Assembly: GCA_017429475.1 (NCBI GenBank)
Contig: JAFROX010000006.1
Span: 190,008 to 254,007, forward strand
From: Bacteroidales bacterium
Lineage (GTDB): Bacteria; Bacteroidota; Bacteroidia; Bacteroidales; UBA932
Length of the DNA: 64,000 nt
Direction: 5' to 3'
Part shown: piece after piece, positions 60,546 to 64,000 of the stretch
Layout: each line of letters begins with the position of its first letter
Numbering within the stretch: the stretch's first letter is position 1
Position numbers and translations under genes: made by a program
Notes under the pieces: generated by a model
The model's database searches: none
Told to the model about the DNA's origin: nothing
The model's input: the letters and a program-made list of their open reading frames with translations, nothing else

Positions 60546-61789
60546 TGAATGTCTACCAGTTCATAGCGTCCGGAATCAGGAACAAGGCCGAAGGTGACGG
60601 AAAGATCAGCTCGATGAGCACCCGCATCGGCCTCGTCTCGGTCGCAGTGAGCATTTTCGTCATAATAGTGGCGCTCTGCGTCGTGCGGGGGTTCCGCAGT
60701 GAAATCCGTTTCAAGACATCAGGCTATATGGGCGACCTTGCCCTCGTGGTCCCGGGCCAGACCCCTATGAACGATGCATTCCCGTTCACCGACAGCATCT
60801 CCGTGCTCGACGGGATGCTCTCCAAAAGCTATGTGAAGCACATACAGCGGGTGGCCTATTCATCCGGCCTGGTCAGGGAAGGCGACGAGTTGCTCGGAAG
60901 CTATTTCAAGGGAGTTGACAGCCTCTACGATTTCAGTTTTTTCGCATCCTGCCTGGATGCGGGTGAACTTCCCGATTACGGAAGCACGCTTCCCTCCAAT
61001 GAAATCCTGATATCCAGGCGTATCGCCGACAAAATGGGCTATGAGGTCGGCAGCTCCGTGCCTGCCTTTTTCATCAAGGAAAAGGTGAACTTCAGGACAT
61101 TCAAGGTCTGCGGCATCTACGATGCCCAGCTCGAGGAACTTGACAACTCGATGATCGTGGCTGATATCAGGCACTGCCAGGCGGTCAACGGCTGGGAGCC
61201 TGACGAGGTTTCGACGATGGAGGTGGTCCTCGACAAACGGGCCAACATCGATCTATGCTACTCGGAACTCGAGGAATATGTGTTCTCCAACCTGACGGAC
61301 GACGACCCTTCGGTTTTCCTGCTGAGCGTGAAGCGCATCTTCTCCAACCTGTTCGACTGGCTGAACCTGCTGGACTACAACGTGGTGACCATCCTGATAC
61401 TGATGATGGCCGTAGCAGGCTTCAATATGATATCCACCCTGCTCATCATACTGTTCGAGAACATATCGTCGATAGGGCTTCTCAAGGCTCTTGGAATGAC
61501 ATCTGCTTCGGTGACGAAGGTGTTCCGCAACGTGGCTCTGAACATAGTGGGCAAAGGTCTCCTGTGGGGAAACATCGCCGCTCTGGCTGTCTGCCTGCTC
61601 CAGAAGTGGTTCCATATAATCAAGCTCGACCCCGTGAGCTACTTCGTGTCTTATGTGCCGATTGAGATAGACATTTGGCTCATTCTGCTGATAGATGCGA
61701 TATCGGTGGCAGTGATAATGTTGATATTGATGCTGACTTCGGCTTTCATCTCGAAAGTCGACCCGGCCAAAACCCTCAGGATGGAATGA
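60545..61789 (+). CDS. FtsX/LolE-type ABC transporter permease
   Basis: 414 residues. Four transmembrane segments: one at about 28-50 and three in the C-terminal FtsX domain (about 280-300, 325-350, 375-400). A periplasmic MacB_PCD-like domain lies between. The late motif ENISSIGLLKALGMTSASV is the coupling helix region typical of LolC/E and FtsX proteins. No ATPase gene is adjacent, so its partner is elsewhere. Lipoprotein release from the inner membrane is the likely role by family, but is not proven by context. Confidence 0.82.
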   Translation: MNVYQFIASGIRNKAEGDGKISSMSTRIGLVSVAVSIFVIIVALCVVRGFRSEIRFKTSGYMGDLALVVPGQTPMNDAFPFTDSISVLDGMLSKSYVKHIQRVAYSSGLVREGDELLGSYFKGVDSLYDFSFFASCLDAGELPDYGSTLPSNEILISRRIADKMGYEVGSSVPAFFIKEKVNFRTFKVCGIYDAQLEELDNSMIVADIRHCQAVNGWEPDEVSTMEVVLDKRANIDLCYSELEEYVFSNLTDDDPSVFLLSVKRIFSNLFDWLNLLDYNVVTILILMMAVAGFNMISTLLIILFENISSIGLLKALGMTSASVTKVFRNVALNIVGKGLLWGNIAALAVCLLQKWFHIIKLDPVSYFVSYVPIEIDIWLILLIDAISVAVIMLILMLTSAFISKVDPAKTLRME

Positions 61790-63243
61790 TGAAGGACAAG
61801 GAACATATGCTTTCCGGGCTTAAAGAAGCCTACCGCAGTATTTTCGGCTGTGCTCCGGACGCTGCCGCAAGAGTCAGCGCAGGAGGCAGCAACCGCAAGT
61901 ATGTCCGTCTCAGTTCCCCCGCAGGGAGCGCAGTGGCCACCATAGGCACGGTGAAGGCTGAGAACAAGGCGTTCATCTATATGTCGCGTCATCTTGCCGC
62001 ACAGGGACTGAACGTGCCCGCTGTCCTGTACGCTTCCCGCGACTGGATGTGCTATCTGCAGCAGGATCTGGGAGACACGTCGCTTGCCGATATTCTGGCT
62101 AAGGAAAGTGTCACCGGCCGTTACGGCGCCGCTTCAAAGGCTTTGCTGGCAGACGTCGTGAGCACCCTCGCCGACATTCAGTTCAAGGGGGCCCGCGATA
62201 TGGACTGGAGCGTGTGCTATCCTTCGGAGAGTTTCGACCGCAGGAGCGTGGAGTGGGATCTCTCGTATTTCAAATATTGCTTCCTCAAGCTCACTCAGTT
62301 CGAGATTGACGAGCAGGCTCTTCAGGACGATTTCGACGCTCTCGCCGACAAGGTGCTGAGCGTGCCGTGCGACTGCTTTATGTACCGCGACTTCCAGAGC
62401 CGCAACGTGATGATCCACGAGGGAACGCCCTGGTTCATAGATTTTCAGGGAGCCCGGCGCGGTCCTGCCCACTACGACCTCGTCTCTTTCCTATGGCAGG
62501 CAAGGATGAAATATCCCGCGGCTCTCAAGGCTTCGCTGACAGAGGTATATATGGATTCCCTGCAGGCGTACAGGGAGGTGGACAAGGACGCATTCCGTGC
62601 GGAGCTGCAGCATTTCGCCCTGTTCCGCACCCTTCAGGTTCTCGGAGCTTACGGCTTCCGCGGCCTTCACGAAGGGAAAGGACATTTCCTGCAGAGCATT
62701 CCTGCGGCCGTCAGGAATCTCAAGGAACTGGCGGGCGGCCTTCGCAGCGACTATCCTTACATCTACAAGATGGCCCGCGAGCTTGCAGCAGAACCGTCGT
62801 TGATGAATGTGCCCAGGATGGAAGAAGGCGTGCTGACCGTCGAGGTATGCAGTTTCTCCTTCAAGAAAGGTTTGCCTAAGGATTTCAGCGGCAACGGCGG
62901 CGGATATGTCTTCGACTGCCGCGGCCTGAACAATCCCGGGAGGTACAGGCAATACGACCATTCTACCGGACTTGACGCCGATGTGATAGAATTTATAGAG
63001 AATGACGGCGGAGCTGCCGAATATCTCTCGCACATATATCCGGTTGCCGACAAACACGTGGCTAAATACATCGAACGTGGCTTCAGCCACCTTATGTTCT
63101 CCTTCGGCTGCACAGGAGGCCAGCACCGCTCCGTTTACTGCGCCCACGCTCTGGCAGGGCATCTGGCTGAAATGTTTCCCGAAATAAAGGTCGTCGAGAG
63201 GCATCTGAGGCTTCCCGGCCGCTCGGAGGGCACAGTGCGATGA
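61786..63243 (+). CDS. AmgK-like sugar kinase fused to a RapZ C-terminal domain
   Basis: 485 residues. Residues about 1-330 are an aminoglycoside-phosphotransferase-type kinase of the COG3178 group: GGSNRKYVRLSS, the catalytic loop YRDFQSRNVMIHEG, the metal Asp in WFIDFQGARRGPAHYD. AmgK phosphorylates the anomeric carbon of MurNAc/GlcNAc. Residues about 350-478 are a RapZ-CTD: VEVCSFSFKKGLP, VFDCRGLNNPG, and FSFGCTGGQHRS (GCTGG from about 441). In RapZ of E. coli this domain binds glucosamine-6-phosphate. The ATG at 61786 overlaps the permease stop; 61789 is an alternative. The next gene is a MurU-like transferase. Confidence 0.82.
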   Translation: MMKDKEHMLSGLKEAYRSIFGCAPDAAARVSAGGSNRKYVRLSSPAGSAVATIGTVKAENKAFIYMSRHLAAQGLNVPAVLYASRDWMCYLQQDLGDTSLADILAKESVTGRYGAASKALLADVVSTLADIQFKGARDMDWSVCYPSESFDRRSVEWDLSYFKYCFLKLTQFEIDEQALQDDFDALADKVLSVPCDCFMYRDFQSRNVMIHEGTPWFIDFQGARRGPAHYDLVSFLWQARMKYPAALKASLTEVYMDSLQAYREVDKDAFRAELQHFALFRTLQVLGAYGFRGLHEGKGHFLQSIPAAVRNLKELAGGLRSDYPYIYKMARELAAEPSLMNVPRMEEGVLTVEVCSFSFKKGLPKDFSGNGGGYVFDCRGLNNPGRYRQYDHSTGLDADVIEFIENDGGAAEYLSHIYPVADKHVAKYIERGFSHLMFSFGCTGGQHRSVYCAHALAGHLAEMFPEIKVVERHLRLPGRSEGTVR

Positions 63244-63959
63244 AGGCTTTCATCTTCGCTGCCGGGCTCGGCACTCGGCTGAGGCCCCTGACGCTGGACC
63301 GTCCCAAGGCGCTGGTAGAGGTGGCCGGAAAGACTATGCTTGAGCGCACTTTCGACACTCTCAAGGAAGCTGGCTTCACAGATTTCGTCGTAAATGTCCA
63401 CCATTTTGCCGACCAGATAGTGGATTACCTGGAAAGGAATGACAATTTCGGTTGCAATGTGGCCATAAGTGACGAGCGTGAGATGCTGCTCGACACAGGC
63501 GGTGCCATCAAGGCGGCGCAGGATCTCCTGGGCGACGAACCTTTCCTTGTCCACAATGTCGATATAATCTCCAATCTGGATATCCGCAGTTTCGTTTCTG
63601 GCGGACTTGACGGCGCCTTGGCGAGGCTGGTGGTGAGTGACCGGCAGTCGAGCCGCAAGCTGTTATTCGACGCTGAAAACTGCATTTGCGGGTGGCACAA
63701 CGTCAAAACGGGAGAAACCAAGGGCCTTGCCGCTTCTGAGCCGGAACTTGTGAGCAGGGAACTGGCTTTCTCGGGAATCCATCTCATCAGCCCGGAGGTT
63801 TTCAGTCTGATGGACAGCTGGCCCGCAAAATTCTCCATCATCGATTTCTACCTGGCGCAAAGTTATAGCCGTAGCATTCTCGCTGCAGTTCCCGAAGGTT
63901 TCAAGTTGCAGGATATGGGAACCCCCGAAGCCGTCGCCGCATTCAAGGGCAGTCTATAA
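63240..63959 (+). CDS. MurU-like sugar-1-phosphate nucleotidyltransferase
   Basis: 239 residues, the short nucleotidyltransferase type. Signature FAAGLGTRLRPLTLDRPKAL and VEVAGKTMLERT, then DTGGAIKAA and the metal Asp in VHNVDIISN. MurU couples MurNAc-1-phosphate to UTP, giving UDP-MurNAc without de novo synthesis. Adjacency (ATGA overlap) to an AmgK-like kinase supports this reading over a mannose or glucose nucleotidyltransferase. The frame ends at 63959, overlapping the possible convergent gene by six bases. Confidence 0.8.
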   Translation: MKAFIFAAGLGTRLRPLTLDRPKALVEVAGKTMLERTFDTLKEAGFTDFVVNVHHFADQIVDYLERNDNFGCNVAISDEREMLLDTGGAIKAAQDLLGDEPFLVHNVDIISNLDIRSFVSGGLDGALARLVVSDRQSSRKLLFDAENCICGWHNVKTGETKGLAASEPELVSRELAFSGIHLISPEVFSLMDSWPAKFSIIDFYLAQSYSRSILAAVPEGFKLQDMGTPEAVAAFKGSL

Positions 63960-64000
63960 TACGCTTTCCAGCCATTCGGCGAAGCGGGCGGCGGAGAGAT
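63954..64000 (-). CDS. Possible 3' end of a minus-strand gene
   Basis: Read leftward from the window edge, the frame gives LSAARFAEWLESVL and a TAG at 63956-63954. It looks like a natural protein C-terminus, but 14 residues are too few for a family call. Confidence 0.3.
   Translation of the reverse strand, partial: LSAARFAEWLESVL

Overview
The window is a piece of a Bacteroidales chromosome (phylum Bacteroidota). Core genes are GC-rich. Several promoters carry the Bacteroidota -7 box TAnnTTTG, about 18 nt before the start codon in the cleanest cases, and almost no gene has a Shine-Dalgarno sequence. Marker families are also typical: DUF4293, putative porin PF14121, S46 and S37 periplasmic peptidases, BspA-type leucine-rich repeats, and a rhamnose operon of the Bacteroides type. 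A gut or oral, uncultured-type member is likely, but the sequence does not allow a genus call.

Layout. 0-8.4 kb: tRNA-modification gene tcdA (partial), then prfA-uvrB-relA-uvrA, tightly packed (release factor 1, nucleotide excision repair, stringent response). 8.4-13.6 kb, minus strand: SirB1-like protein, nucleoside phosphorylase, DUF4293, a large TPR protein and an M28 peptidase. 13.7-20.6 kb: M23/LysM hydrolase, nicotinamide riboside transporter PnuC, a 1003-residue surface lipoprotein (Big_2 + leucine-rich repeats + M64 metalloprotease), a phosphoesterase, a CYTH protein and a serpin lipoprotein. 20.6-22.6 kb: almost 2 kb without genes, full of inverted-repeat elements, ending at tRNA-Gly(CCC). 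22.7-27.3 kb: galK-galM and thrB-thrC.

27.3-43.1 kb is accessory DNA. It starts with a broken XRE regulator and an unknown two-gene unit. Two copies of a 121-bp double-hairpin element (28437-28557 and 42675-42795) bracket a 14-kb stretch whose first 10.5 kb is visibly AT-rich. Inside lie DUF2971, a leucine-rich repeat protein without a signal peptide, and a three-gene operon: ECF-type sigma factor, transmembrane putative anti-sigma factor, and a CHAT-protease lipoprotein. Several unknown genes follow. The sigma/anti-sigma/CHAT operon is the best candidate here for an undescribed signalling system.

43.1-64 kb returns to core genes: class II aldolase, a guanylate kinase-NadD fusion, a DPP11-like S46 peptidase, RNase HII, the rhamnose operon rhaBATD, an S37 peptidase, an OmpA lipoprotein, pncB and a pncA-like gene. 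Last comes a tightly overlapping envelope cluster (porin, MltF-like transglycosylase, FtsX/LolE-type permease, AmgK-RapZ fusion, MurU-like nucleotidyltransferase). This cluster looks like peptidoglycan turnover and recycling. PnuC, NadD, PncB and the PncA-like protein together give much of a pyridine-nucleotide salvage route, although the PncA-like protein lacks the usual catalytic cysteine.
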